Part shown: one piece after another, positions 11,723-21,456 of the stretch
How the letters are laid out: every line of letters starts with the position of its first letter
Position numbering within the stretch: the first letter of the stretch is position 1
NCBI GenBank assembly: GCA_003132025.1
Contig: PKWJ01000044.1
Coordinates: 19,503 to 83,502, forward strand
Reading direction: 5' to 3'
DNA: 64,000 bases
From: Gammaproteobacteria bacterium
Lineage (GTDB): Bacteria > Pseudomonadota > Gammaproteobacteria > Steroidobacterales > Steroidobacteraceae
Position numbers and translations under genes: made by a program
The notes under the pieces: generated by a model
What the model was told of the DNA's origin: nothing
The model's database searches: none
Seen by the model: the letters and a program-made list of their open reading frames with translations, nothing else

Positions 11723-13072
11723 ATGGAACTCCCCGGCACAGACCGAAAATCAAATCGGCTGCGCGCACTGCTGCGGCTGCTGACGCTGCGCGGCGCGTAT
11801 GGCGCCGCCGACCCGGGCGGCGATGCACCGGTGGCGGTGTGCGCACTGCTGGCGCTGGGCCTGTGGGGCATCGTCGACCGGCTGCAGTGGGGAGCGGGCG
11901 TGGTGTTCGACAGCTTTGGCATCTCGATGCTGGCGTTGATCGCGCTGCTGGTGCTCGCACTGGCCTATCTCGCGGCGCGGTTGTCCAGGCCGCCGCTGCC
12001 GGTGCGCAGCACGCTGCTGCTGGCCGTCGCGGTGCTGCCGTTGTTCATTTTGTCGAGTGCTCTGATCGACGCCTTTGTCGCCGAGCGCTGGCAGACACCC
12101 GCGGCGGCGACGCTCGATGCCTGCCTGCTGGTTTATGCGGCGCTCTCGCTGCGGGCCCTGTCGGGTAGGCTGCAGATCAGGGCGCTGCTCGCGGCGGCGG
12201 CGCTGCTGGGCGGTTATCTCTGGCTCGGACAGCTGATGGACCTGCGTCCGACGTTCTGGGCGCCGCCCGACAACGTCGATGCACCGGACTCGACCATGTC
12301 GGCGCAGGTCGCCGAGGAGGTGTTGTTCGATCAGCAGGCGCGCCTGGACGAGGCGCTGGATGCGGTGGCGCCCGGCGATGCCGGCCGGCCCGCGGTGTTC
12401 TTCGTCGGCTTTGCAGGCGTGGCCTCGCAGAAGGTGTTCGCCGAGGAAATCAAGCTCGCGGCGCATGTGGTGGCCGAACGCTTCGACAGCGCCTCGCGCC
12501 AGTTGCTGCTGATCAACGATCATCGCGATTTCGACCGCTATCCGCTGGCCACGGTGTCGGGACTGCGCTACGGGCTGGAGGAGCTGGGCAAAAAGATGGA
12601 TCCGGAGCGCGACATCCTGTTCCTGGCGCTGTCATCACACGGGTCTGACGAGCCGTTGCTGTCGGTGGCCAACGGGATCCTGCCGCTGCAGCAGGTGACC
12701 GGGGAGAACCTGGCCGCAGCGCTGCATGATTCCGGAATCAAATGGCGCATCATCGTGATCTCCGCCTGCCACGCCGGTGCCTTCATCGCACCGCTGAAGG
12801 ATCCCTACACGGTGCTGATCACGGCGGCCGCGGCCGACAAGACTTCATTCGGGTGTGCGGACGATCGCGACCTGACGTACTTCGGCGAGGCTTTTTATCG
12901 TGATGCACTGCCCAAGGCGAGGAATCTCCAGGAGGCCTTTGCGCTCACGCGCTCGGCGATCGCGAAGCGCGAACACGCCGAAGGGGTCACGCCGTCTGAC
13001 CCGCAGGCGTACTTCGGCGAGCAGATCGAACAGCTGCTGGCACGCCAGCCGATGCGCGGGGTATCGCAATAG
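11723..13072 (+). CDS. membrane-anchored C13 (legumain/caspase-like) family peptidase
   Basis: N-terminal TM segments, then LALSSHGSDEP (His, codon about 12638) and IIVISACHAGAFI (Cys, codon about 12767), ITAAAADKTSFGCADDRDLTYFGEAF. Confidence 0.85.
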   Translation: MELPGTDRKSNRLRALLRLLTLRGAYGAADPGGDAPVAVCALLALGLWGIVDRLQWGAGVVFDSFGISMLALIALLVLALAYLAARLSRPPLPVRSTLLLAVAVLPLFILSSALIDAFVAERWQTPAAATLDACLLVYAALSLRALSGRLQIRALLAAAALLGGYLWLGQLMDLRPTFWAPPDNVDAPDSTMSAQVAEEVLFDQQARLDEALDAVAPGDAGRPAVFFVGFAGVASQKVFAEEIKLAAHVVAERFDSASRQLLLINDHRDFDRYPLATVSGLRYGLEELGKKMDPERDILFLALSSHGSDEPLLSVANGILPLQQVTGENLAAALHDSGIKWRIIVISACHAGAFIAPLKDPYTVLITAAAADKTSFGCADDRDLTYFGEAFYRDALPKARNLQEAFALTRSAIAKREHAEGVTPSDPQAYFGEQIEQLLARQPMRGVSQ

Positions 13073-13095
13073 CACTGGCGGCGTAGCGGTGGCAC

Positions 13096-14136
13096 TCACG
13101 GCTGTTTGCCCGACTGCAGCGGATAGCCGGCCTCGCGCCAGGCTTTAATTCCGCCATCCAGCGCCACCGCGCCGGTAAAACCCATCTGGCGCAGCGTCGC
13201 GGTAGCCAGTGTCGACACGCGGCCGAACTCGCAGCACACCAGGATTCTGCTGGTCGGATTGGTCAGCTCCTCGTTGACGCGCAACTCCAGCTGGCCGCGC
13301 GGCAGCAGCTGCGCGCCCGGGATGTGGCCCGCCTCGTAAGCGTCGCGCTCGCGCACGTCGAGCACGGTGAGCTCACCCTTGCGGGACTCGAGGCAGTTCT
13401 TCAGTTCCAGCAGTGACATGAACGGCACGTTAGCCGCTGCTTCGGCCAGCATCTGCGCCACAGTCTTGCCGCCGCTCATGTTGGTGCGCAGCGCCTCGGT
13501 GATATGGGTGGGCATCGTGAGATTGAGGTTCTGCATCATCTCGATGAAGGCGCCGGCGTCGCGCTTTTGCAGCCGCGGGTTGTCGGCCAGCTCCTGGCCG
13601 ATGGTCGAGTGCGAGCGCCCCTTGTATTCGTGCGCCGGGTAGACCTTGAGCGCCGGATCGAGCTTCAACAGTCCCTCGAACAGGCTGGCGTGCAGTTCAG
13701 CCGCGTCACCACTGGGCAGGTCGGTGCGGCCGGTGGCTCCGATCAGCAGCGTGTCACCGGTGAACACGCGATCCTCGACGCACAGGCACATGGAATCGCG
13801 CGTATGGCCCGGCGTGTGCATCGCCTGCAGGCGCAGCCGGCCGACGACCAGCAGTTCCCCGCCCTGTAGGCGCAGGTCGACAAAGGGTGCCGGGCTGGCG
13901 CGATGCATCACGACCGGCACATCGAGCCGGCGCGCGAGCTGCTGGGTGGCGGAGAAATGATCCGCGTGCGTATGGGTATCGATAAGATAGCGGATGCGCA
14001 GGCCATGCTTGGCGGTGAGCGCGATATAGCGGTCGATCTGGCTGAGCTCCGGGTCGATAAGTGCCGCCGCGCAGCTGTCCTCGCAGCCGATGACGTACGA
14101 GCGGCAGCCGCCGGTGGCCACAGTTTCGAATATCAT
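13096..14136 (-). CDS. MBL-fold hydrolase fused to C-terminal rhodanese domain (persulfide dioxygenase-like)
   Basis: DTHTHADHFS, TPGHTRDS, TGRTDLPSGD; rhodanese VLDVRERDAYEAGHIPGA and active-site-like CCEFGRVS. Confidence 0.9.
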   Translation of the reverse strand: MIFETVATGGCRSYVIGCEDSCAAALIDPELSQIDRYIALTAKHGLRIRYLIDTHTHADHFSATQQLARRLDVPVVMHRASPAPFVDLRLQGGELLVVGRLRLQAMHTPGHTRDSMCLCVEDRVFTGDTLLIGATGRTDLPSGDAAELHASLFEGLLKLDPALKVYPAHEYKGRSHSTIGQELADNPRLQKRDAGAFIEMMQNLNLTMPTHITEALRTNMSGGKTVAQMLAEAAANVPFMSLLELKNCLESRKGELTVLDVRERDAYEAGHIPGAQLLPRGQLELRVNEELTNPTSRILVCCEFGRVSTLATATLRQMGFTGAVALDGGIKAWREAGYPLQSGKQP

Positions 14137-14351
14137 CGTTGCGCGCTCCGATTGCGGTGTCGTCGTCGACTCAGCCGCATCCGGCGCTGTACGGCGCTGA
14201 GTCGCCCCTCGTTTTTGGTGCCATCAATCGTAGCACGCCGCCATGTTCTGTGAACGCGGCGGTTTCGGTGATAATATTTTTGCGCTGGCCCCGAGCGCAG
14301 TGGGGCCAGAATATCGAAAAAACAACCGCAGAAATTTGCAGGGAGAGCGAC

Positions 14352-14858
14352 ATGCGAAACTTCATGGCACTCGGTGTAATCCTTGTGTTCTCGTCCAGTG
14401 CGCTGGCAGCCGACCATGCGGCGGCGAATGTCGACAAGGCCGCGATACAGGCCCTCGAGGACACCTACAACGAGGGCTTCAATGCCAAGGACGTGGACAA
14501 GGTCATGTCGGTCTACCTTCCTGGAAAGGAACTGTTTGTGTTCGACGTCGTGCCGCCGCGCGAATACCGGGGCTCGGATGCCTACCGCAAGGATTTCGAA
14601 GGACTGTTCGCCACTTTCACGGGCCCGATGAAGAACACGATCTCGGATCAGACCATCCATGTGGTGGGTTCGCTTGCCTACGGACACAACATCCAGACCG
14701 GCGACTTCGTCGGTAAGGACGGAGCGAAGGTTAGGATTGTGGTCCGAACCACCGACATCTACCGCAAGATCAACGGCAAGTGGCTCATCGTCGAGGAACA
14801 CAATTCGTTGCCGGTCGATCTAGCCACAATGAAGGCGGATATGCTGTCCAAACCCTAG
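14352..14858 (+). CDS. secreted SnoaL-like / DUF4440-type nuclear transport factor 2 fold protein
   Basis: Signal peptide MRNFMALGVILVFSSSALAAD then NTF2-like pattern (YNEGFNAKDVDKVMSVY ... GKWLIVEEHNS). Confidence 0.8.
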   Translation: MRNFMALGVILVFSSSALAADHAAANVDKAAIQALEDTYNEGFNAKDVDKVMSVYLPGKELFVFDVVPPREYRGSDAYRKDFEGLFATFTGPMKNTISDQTIHVVGSLAYGHNIQTGDFVGKDGAKVRIVVRTTDIYRKINGKWLIVEEHNSLPVDLATMKADMLSKP

Positions 14859-14890
14859 CAGATCGGTGCGGACAAGCGCGCGGTCCTTGA

Positions 14891-15325
14891 TCAGCGGTCA
14901 ACACCGTCGAGAAAGGTCCCGGGTCGCACCATTGAGCGTTCGGGGTGGGGAGATCGCACGAACCCGAACTTCTCGTAAAGCGTTTGCGCATCATCGGTTG
15001 CAAGCGTGAAGGCGACGGCGCGAAGGTCAGAATGCGCCATCACCGCCTTCATGAGCGCCGTCCCGAAGCCTCGGCCGCGAAATGCCGGCAGCACGAAGAC
15101 ATCCTTCAGGTGCGCGAACGTGGCTCGATCGGTGACGACGCGGGCAAATGCGACCTGGGTACGGTCCAGATAGCCGCCGAAGCACAGGGAGTGAGCCAGG
15201 GCGCGCTGCAGCACGGTGCGTGAAATTCCAGACGCCCAATACGACTCGGTCGACAGAAACCGATGGATCATGCCCACATTGAGTTCACTGGGATCATCGG
15301 AGATACGCAGCGCGCTGATGCTCAT
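14891..15325 (-). CDS. GNAT family N-acetyltransferase
   Basis: DVFVLPAFRGRGFGTALMKAVM acetyl-CoA binding motif, LYEKFGFVR; start at ATG 15325. Confidence 0.88.
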   Translation of the reverse strand: MSISALRISDDPSELNVGMIHRFLSTESYWASGISRTVLQRALAHSLCFGGYLDRTQVAFARVVTDRATFAHLKDVFVLPAFRGRGFGTALMKAVMAHSDLRAVAFTLATDDAQTLYEKFGFVRSPHPERSMVRPGTFLDGVDR

Positions 15326-15402
15326 TCTCTGGTGGTTCCCTTGGGCGTTGCAGCGAAGGTGAGCGAAACGTAATCTTCCCCCGGCGCGGTAGCAAGGGGG
15401 CA

Positions 15403-15840
15403 GTGCGGGAGAAGGGCGTGAGCTATGCCGGACAGTGCCATTGCGGGGCGCTTCAGCTTCAATACCAGACAGGCATATTGCCGGCGTCCTGGACGCTGCG
15501 AGCCTGTCAGTGCTCGTTTTGCCGGATGCACGCCGCCTTATCGACATCGGACCCGGCTGGATCGCTCGCCTTCCAGGCCGTCCAGGGCAGCGCTTTGCAG
15601 CGCTATCGATTTGGGAGCCAGAGCGCCGATTTCCTGATTTGCCGAATCTGTGGCGTGTATATCGGCGCGACCTGTGCTGGCACGCATGGGCGGTTCGGGA
15701 TCGTCAATGTGCGAACAATCAGGCCGTTTCCAGAGGGTTTGGCCGCCCCCGCGTCGATGCGCTACGACGATGAGTCGCCTAGCGAGCGCCTATCGCGCCG
15801 CGCGGCCCGCTGGACGCCGTTGCAAGCCGATAGCCTGTAA
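15403..15840 (+). CDS. GFA/CENP-V family protein
   Basis: GQCHCGALQL, ACQCSFCR, CRICGVYIG cysteine pattern. Confidence 0.82.
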   Translation: MREKGVSYAGQCHCGALQLQYQTGILPASWTLRACQCSFCRMHAALSTSDPAGSLAFQAVQGSALQRYRFGSQSADFLICRICGVYIGATCAGTHGRFGIVNVRTIRPFPEGLAAPASMRYDDESPSERLSRRAARWTPLQADSL

Positions 15841-15844
15841 CAGC

Positions 15845-16045
15845 TCAGCGCATTTTTTGAGTTGCAAGATGCGCCTCTCGGCGCTGCCTGGCGTTTTGCA
15901 AAATGATACGGCGCCGATGATTATCGACCACCGTCCAGTCTTTGATCTCCTCCAGGGATCGAAAGCAGCCGAGACAGATATCATCACCGTCCAGGCAGCA
16001 ATTTCGTACGCACGGAGACTGGGCGGAGGCGTCGATATCACTCAT
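15845..16045 (-). CDS. DUF1289 domain protein
   Basis: SPCVRNCCLDGDDICLGCFRSLEEIKDW; ATG 16045. Confidence 0.85.
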   Translation of the reverse strand: MSDIDASAQSPCVRNCCLDGDDICLGCFRSLEEIKDWTVVDNHRRRIILQNARQRREAHLATQKMR

Positions 16046-16205
16046 TTGCGTCGGGCACTCATGGCGTGGCTTCGAATTTGACCACACAGGCGAGGGGGAA
16101 TCCTGGCAATCCATCACAAGGACACGGATTATGAGCAATGAGAGCTTGTTGGGCCTGCGCTGTCGTTGTCCGCGGCGGCGCCCCTGATGCATACTCGGTC
16201 CATCA

Positions 16206-16730
16206 GTGCCTCGATTCAGCAGCGCATGGAGTACACCATTGAATAAGAAATTGCGGCTGGGAGTTCTTGTCGGCGCATTCGCAGCGGCTGGTGCCCTGGG
16301 GGCTGACCAGCCGGGCATAAACGACATACCCGACATGAAGGAAGGTCTGTGGGAAAGCAGCACCATGATGCCGGGTGCGATGGACAAGCCGATGCGCACG
16401 ACCATGTGCACCAGCAACGCCGTCAGCAGGAAAATGTACGAAGATTCTCACAAGAATGGGAATAGCCCGTGCAAACCGATTCACACCGATCGCCAGGGTT
16501 CGGTCACCACACAGGAAGTCGAGTGCAACTTCAGCGGCAAGGTGACCCGCTCCAAGTCCGTCACCACGGTCACGGGCAACACCGCAATTCACCTCGAAAC
16601 GCGCAAGGCCGATAATACGGTCGAGAGCGTTATCGATATGAAGTGGATGGGCGCGTGTCCGGCCGGCATGAAGCTCGGGGATGTCACCGGGCCCGATGGC
16701 AAGGTGATGATGAATGCCATGACCCCGTAA
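16206..16730 (+). CDS. DUF3617-type secreted protein
   Basis: Signal-peptide-like N-terminus; PDMKEGLWESSTMM, CxxxAVSRKMYEDS; start GTG 16206 or TTG 16239. Confidence 0.75.
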   Translation: MPRFSSAWSTPLNKKLRLGVLVGAFAAAGALGADQPGINDIPDMKEGLWESSTMMPGAMDKPMRTTMCTSNAVSRKMYEDSHKNGNSPCKPIHTDRQGSVTTQEVECNFSGKVTRSKSVTTVTGNTAIHLETRKADNTVESVIDMKWMGACPAGMKLGDVTGPDGKVMMNAMTP

Positions 16731-16735
16731 GCGCG

Positions 16736-18439
16736 GTGCAGTTTACTCAGCCCAATCGTCTGCTGCTGGCCGCGTTCACTAGCCTGATGTCGCTACAGGC
16801 CAGCGCGGGTCCGGACGAGCTTCGAGGGCTCGCGCACCAATATTACGAGTGGCGCGATGCAGCCTATCCGGTCGCGACCAGCAGTGCTGGGGGGCATCGC
16901 TTTGACTCCCGACTGACCGACTATCGCATGAGTGCCGTACTTGAGCGCCGGCAGCACGTGAGTGAGCTCCTCGCCCAGGTCATCGCGGTTGACGACGAAA
17001 ACTGGGACAAGGATGCACGCGTCGATCGTGTGTTATTCCAGTCACAGCTCGCCTACGCGGATTTTTTCGGCCGAGAGCTCAATCCCGAAGCCTCGGATCC
17101 GCAGCTGTACGTCAACGAATGCACGAATTCCATCTTCAGCCTGCTGCAGAAAGACTACGCTTCGAGTCGCACGCGGGCTATTGCGGCCACGGCACGACTG
17201 GAGAAGATACCGGCTCTTCTAGCAACCGCCCGAACGAATCTCACGCAACCCGTGAAGCTATATGCCTCACTCGCCATTGAGGCTGCCCGTGGAGGCGACG
17301 ACTTATATACCGTCAGCCTGATGACTCTTGCGGACCAGCTTTCAGCTGCAGAGCGCCGGCGGCTGGCCAAGGCGCGTGACGCCGCGCTCAGGTCGCTGCA
17401 CGAGTATGCCGACTGGCTCGATGCGCGGCGTGGCGAAATGACCGACTGGCATCCCATGGGCGAGGCGAAATACAACTATCTGCTCAAGCACGTGCTGCTG
17501 TTGCCGTTTGACGCCCACGACCTTGCCCATCTTGGCGAAGTGGAACTCGTGCGCTATCGTGCACTCGAGGCCATGCTCAGGAATCCGAAGCTCGCCTCGC
17601 CCGATCCCGCCCGCGCGGCCCACGTGCCGAAGGATCAGGCGGAGTTCCTCGCGGCCTACCAGGCGCGACTTCAGGAAATCGTGGAGTTCCTGCGCGCGAA
17701 CCGATTGGTGACGATCCCCTCTTACATTGGGGAATTTCAGATCCGGCAGCTGCCCGAGGCATTCAAGCCAACTTCGCCCGGAGGCTTTATGAATGCGCCG
17801 GGACTCTACGATAACGACCCAACGGGCTTCTACTACATCCCGACTTACAACCCGACAAGCGGCAATTTTTATATTCGCGCGGCGATCGAGGATCCGCGAC
17901 CGATTCTCGGCCACGAGGGCATTCCTGGTCACTTTCTGCAGCTCTCGATCGCCAATCACCTGGCGGATGAGATCCGTCGCCAGAACGCCGACACGGTATT
18001 CATCGAGGGCTGGGCAATGTATGGCGAGGAGATGCTGCTTCGAGAGGGGTTATATCCCGACAATTCCGCCGCCGAGGGGCAGGTGCTACGACTGAGTCGC
18101 TATCGTTCCGCGCGCGTAAACGTGGATGTCAACCTGCACACGGGCCGCTGGGACTTCGAGCAAGCCGTCGGCCATTTCATGGAGGCGGGCGGCCTCGATC
18201 GCGAAGCCGCCGAGGGTGAGGCGGCCGGAGCGGCCTCAAGCCCGTCACAAAAGATCTCGTACATCACCGGCAAGTGGCAGATCATGCGTTTGCTCGGCCG
18301 CTATCGCGACCGCCAGGGTGCAGACTTTCGCCTCGGCGCCTTCCACGACCAGCTGATCAGCTATGGTTCCTTGCCGTTGTCGGTGATCGAATGGCTCATG
18401 TTCGACGATGACACCTCCGTACGCGCGGCGTTGAAATAG
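16736..18439 (+). CDS. DUF885 family protein (putative metal-dependent carboxypeptidase-like)
   Basis: GHEGIPGHFLQ motif, EGWAMYGEEMLLREG; signal-like N-terminus; GTG 16736. Confidence 0.88.
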   Translation: MQFTQPNRLLLAAFTSLMSLQASAGPDELRGLAHQYYEWRDAAYPVATSSAGGHRFDSRLTDYRMSAVLERRQHVSELLAQVIAVDDENWDKDARVDRVLFQSQLAYADFFGRELNPEASDPQLYVNECTNSIFSLLQKDYASSRTRAIAATARLEKIPALLATARTNLTQPVKLYASLAIEAARGGDDLYTVSLMTLADQLSAAERRRLAKARDAALRSLHEYADWLDARRGEMTDWHPMGEAKYNYLLKHVLLLPFDAHDLAHLGEVELVRYRALEAMLRNPKLASPDPARAAHVPKDQAEFLAAYQARLQEIVEFLRANRLVTIPSYIGEFQIRQLPEAFKPTSPGGFMNAPGLYDNDPTGFYYIPTYNPTSGNFYIRAAIEDPRPILGHEGIPGHFLQLSIANHLADEIRRQNADTVFIEGWAMYGEEMLLREGLYPDNSAAEGQVLRLSRYRSARVNVDVNLHTGRWDFEQAVGHFMEAGGLDREAAEGEAAGAASSPSQKISYITGKWQIMRLLGRYRDRQGADFRLGAFHDQLISYGSLPLSVIEWLMFDDDTSVRAALK

Positions 18440-18512
18440 GACGATGGACGCCGCCTTGCAGCAGATGTGGTAGCAGCTGAACTTTCCCTGATTGAACCTG
18501 GAATCGGTGGTC

Positions 18513-19652
18513 ATGGCTACTCGAACTGACCGATATCTCGCAGAGTTGTCCTCACCTGATTCGCTGCTCGTCGCGGCGGGGCGCGACGGGAGGCCGGGCA
18601 CGCCGCTGAATATGCCACCGGTGCTCGCGTCAAACTTCGTGTTGGGCACTGAGCGCGCCTATTCCAGAGGGGACGGCACACCAACCTGGGAGGCGCTGGA
18701 AGACATTATTGGTCGCCTGGAAGGAGGCCGAGCCCTGGCGTTTGCTTCCGGCATGGCGGGTGTCGCTGCGATCTTCGATCAACTGCACGCGGGGTCGCGA
18801 GTGGTGCTTCCAGACGGTTGTTATCAGGGCGTTACGGGGCTCGCCGAATCCGGGAGACAGCGGGGCCTGTGGAGCGTGACCCGATTGGCCGTTGACGACA
18901 CGGACGGCTGGACTGCTGCAGCAGCGGATGCTGATCTTCTTTGGTTGGAATCCCCATCAAATCCGATGTTGGTCGTAGCCGACCTGAGCGCGATCTGCTC
19001 GGCCCGGCGAAAGCCATCGGCGCTCCTGGCAGTCGATAACACGTTCGCAACGTCGCTGAATCAACGCCCGCTCGATCTAGGCGCAGACCTATCCTTTCAA
19101 TCCGCGACCAAGTTCATCGGCGGCCACTCCGACTTGCTTGCGGGGTTGGTTGCCGTAAGGGACAACGACCTGCTCGCCGCTTTGCGCAAGTCGCGTGAAC
19201 TGAACGGTGCCACCCCCGGCGCGCTGGAATCCTTTCTCGCTGTACGTGGCGCCCGCACAATGGCGCTCAGGCTCGAGCGTGCTCAGGCCAGTGCAATGAT
19301 CCTGGCGGAACGCTTGAGTTCGCATAGCAATGTCGCGTGCACGCGTTTTCCGGGACTGAGCACTCACCCGACACACTCGATCGCGCGCCGTCAATTGAAG
19401 GGCTTCGGAAGCATTATTTCATTTGATATTCGCGGCGACGCCGCGGCAGCCGACGAAGTTTGTTCACGCGTCAGACTCATTCAGCACGCCACCAGCTTGG
19501 GCGCTGTGGAGTCTACAATTGAACGCCGAGCGAGCAACCCCGGCCAGGAGCACCTGCCTGCCTCGCTACTGCGATTGAGCGTCGGAATTGAGAACGTAGA
19601 GGATTTGTGGGCCGACTTGGATGCTGCTCTGAAGACTCCCGGGCAAGGATAG
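18513..19652 (+). CDS. trans-sulfuration family PLP-dependent enzyme (cystathionine gamma-synthase/lyase-like)
   Basis: DLLWLESPSNPMLVVADL, VDNTFATSLNQRPLDLGADLSFQSATKFIGGHSDLLAG (PLP lysine). Confidence 0.9.
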   Translation: MATRTDRYLAELSSPDSLLVAAGRDGRPGTPLNMPPVLASNFVLGTERAYSRGDGTPTWEALEDIIGRLEGGRALAFASGMAGVAAIFDQLHAGSRVVLPDGCYQGVTGLAESGRQRGLWSVTRLAVDDTDGWTAAAADADLLWLESPSNPMLVVADLSAICSARRKPSALLAVDNTFATSLNQRPLDLGADLSFQSATKFIGGHSDLLAGLVAVRDNDLLAALRKSRELNGATPGALESFLAVRGARTMALRLERAQASAMILAERLSSHSNVACTRFPGLSTHPTHSIARRQLKGFGSIISFDIRGDAAAADEVCSRVRLIQHATSLGAVESTIERRASNPGQEHLPASLLRLSVGIENVEDLWADLDAALKTPGQG

Positions 19653-19773
19653 CAGCGCACCGCACCATGTAGAGGCATGCTACGTCTGAACTGCTGAACC
19701 TTAAGGCAATGTCCCCACAGGGCAAGTCAGGACATCCGTGCTACGCTTCGCCTAGAAAAAGGAGGGTAAATTC

Positions 19774-20412
19774 TTGCAACTATTTCGTTTGACCCGTCGG
19801 GACTTATTGCTTAAGTCGGCGGCACTTGGAGCCGTTGTAGTAGCGCCATCCCTGTCATTGGCACAGGCCATCGACGGTTGGCAGCGCCAACAGGACACTC
19901 CCATGAAGCCCACAGCCTGGGACGAAATTGGCCCTTTCTATAAGCGCGACGCTCCGCACGTTACCCAGTTGCGAAAACCGGGTGACCCCGGCCTCCCGGT
20001 CAATATTGCCGGAAAGGTGTTTGATACCAGGGGAGACATTCTGTCTGGCGCCACGATTGAGATATGGCAGGCAAATAACGGCGGCTTGTACGACATCGCA
20101 GGAGACGACTACCGCACGACCCTGGTGACAGATGCGAAAGGCGAATACGCCTTCGATTCCGTGATGCCCGGCCACTATCCGGGTCGCGTCTGTCAGCATG
20201 TCCACTACATGATTACAGCGCCCGAACACAAGCCACTGACGACCCAGTTGTACTTCGCAACGGATCCGGTGTTTGAAGGCGACCCGACGAAGAATTACAC
20301 GCGCGACCCGCTGATCCAAAGCGTCGACCTGGTCCGTCCCGTAACGCTTTCGGGCGACCCGAACGAAATTCACGCAGCGGTCAACTTTGAAATCGTTCTG
20401 GAGCGCCTGTGA
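19774..20412 (+). CDS. intradiol ring-cleavage dioxygenase-like protein with Tat-type signal
   Basis: LTRRDLLLKSAALGA twin-arginine-like leader; IGPFYKRDAPH, GKVFDTRGDILSGATIEIWQANNGGLYD, PGHYPGRVCQHVHYMI. Confidence 0.85.
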   Translation: MQLFRLTRRDLLLKSAALGAVVVAPSLSLAQAIDGWQRQQDTPMKPTAWDEIGPFYKRDAPHVTQLRKPGDPGLPVNIAGKVFDTRGDILSGATIEIWQANNGGLYDIAGDDYRTTLVTDAKGEYAFDSVMPGHYPGRVCQHVHYMITAPEHKPLTTQLYFATDPVFEGDPTKNYTRDPLIQSVDLVRPVTLSGDPNEIHAAVNFEIVLERL

Positions 20413-21368
20413 CCCGATTAACTCTCTTCGCCGCCTGCCTGCTCGCCACCAACACCGCGCTCGCCAGCACCCAGAAACCCGCCGGCGCCGTGTGGCTTTC
20501 GGGCTGCGATACCGGCACTGCAAGCTCTCTTGCAGCAGTTCCTCACCGGGCGGCAGCTGCTTGTGCCGATGGGCAACTCCGAATCTGGAACACAACAAAT
20601 GGCCAGATACTGCAGTCGATTCCGTTATCCTCGACACCCATTGACGCGGTCGCCATTTCTTGGGATGGACGTTGGATACTCGCCGCCGACCACGCGGGGA
20701 AGACCACAATGTGGGATTCCACGACCGGTAAGGTCAGGCTGCAAACGCAGCTGACGCACTATCCATCATCGATCATGTTTTCGCGCGACAACACGAGGCT
20801 GGCGATCTCCGCGGCTGGTGGCCCGACGGCGATCTTCGATGTGGCAACCGCCCACAAACTCTACGACGTAGCGACGACTTTCGGAACGGCAGCGACTGCC
20901 TTCTCACGCGATGGCAGGTACTTTGCCGACGCCGACACCGACACCGCCGTTCGAATCTACGAGACGAACAACGGCAAGCTTGTTTCCGAAAACCACGACT
21001 TCAAATTGGAGCCGTTTACAGTCGATTTCACGAAAGATGGCAAGCAGCTGATCGCGGCGGGCGCCGATCGGGTGATTGCATACATCGACACTGCAACTGG
21101 CAAGGTGGATCGGAAATCAACGGTCCAGAGCGAGCCAATCGTGTATCTCGAAGTCTCGCCCGACGGTGAATCGCTTGCGGTTGCGTTCGTGAAGGCGGAC
21201 AACGTGACGCAGCCAGCGCCGATCGCCGTCTGGAACGTGGCATCTGCGGAGCAGAAATCAGACTGGATGCCGCCCAGCGTGATTACGGGGGCGAGCTGGG
21301 GTTCAGATGGACACTTCGTGGTCACGACGGTCGATGGCAAACGGATGGGAGTTTGGCAAGTTCCGTAG
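20409..21368 (+). CDS. secreted WD40/beta-propeller protein
   Basis: Signal peptide, repeated 'S.DG..' propeller blades (FSRDGRYFADADTDTAVRIYE etc.); GTGA overlap with dioxygenase stop. Confidence 0.8.
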   Translation: MTRLTLFAACLLATNTALASTQKPAGAVWLSGCDTGTASSLAAVPHRAAAACADGQLRIWNTTNGQILQSIPLSSTPIDAVAISWDGRWILAADHAGKTTMWDSTTGKVRLQTQLTHYPSSIMFSRDNTRLAISAAGGPTAIFDVATAHKLYDVATTFGTAATAFSRDGRYFADADTDTAVRIYETNNGKLVSENHDFKLEPFTVDFTKDGKQLIAAGADRVIAYIDTATGKVDRKSTVQSEPIVYLEVSPDGESLAVAFVKADNVTQPAPIAVWNVASAEQKSDWMPPSVITGASWGSDGHFVVTTVDGKRMGVWQVP

Positions 21369-21456
21369 CGAGAGCCCAATATCCCGAACCTTCTTTAAAG
21401 GTGTGCGTGCGGTACAGCTGCGCGACCGCCCCCGCTGACCCAGACTGGCGGCGCTG

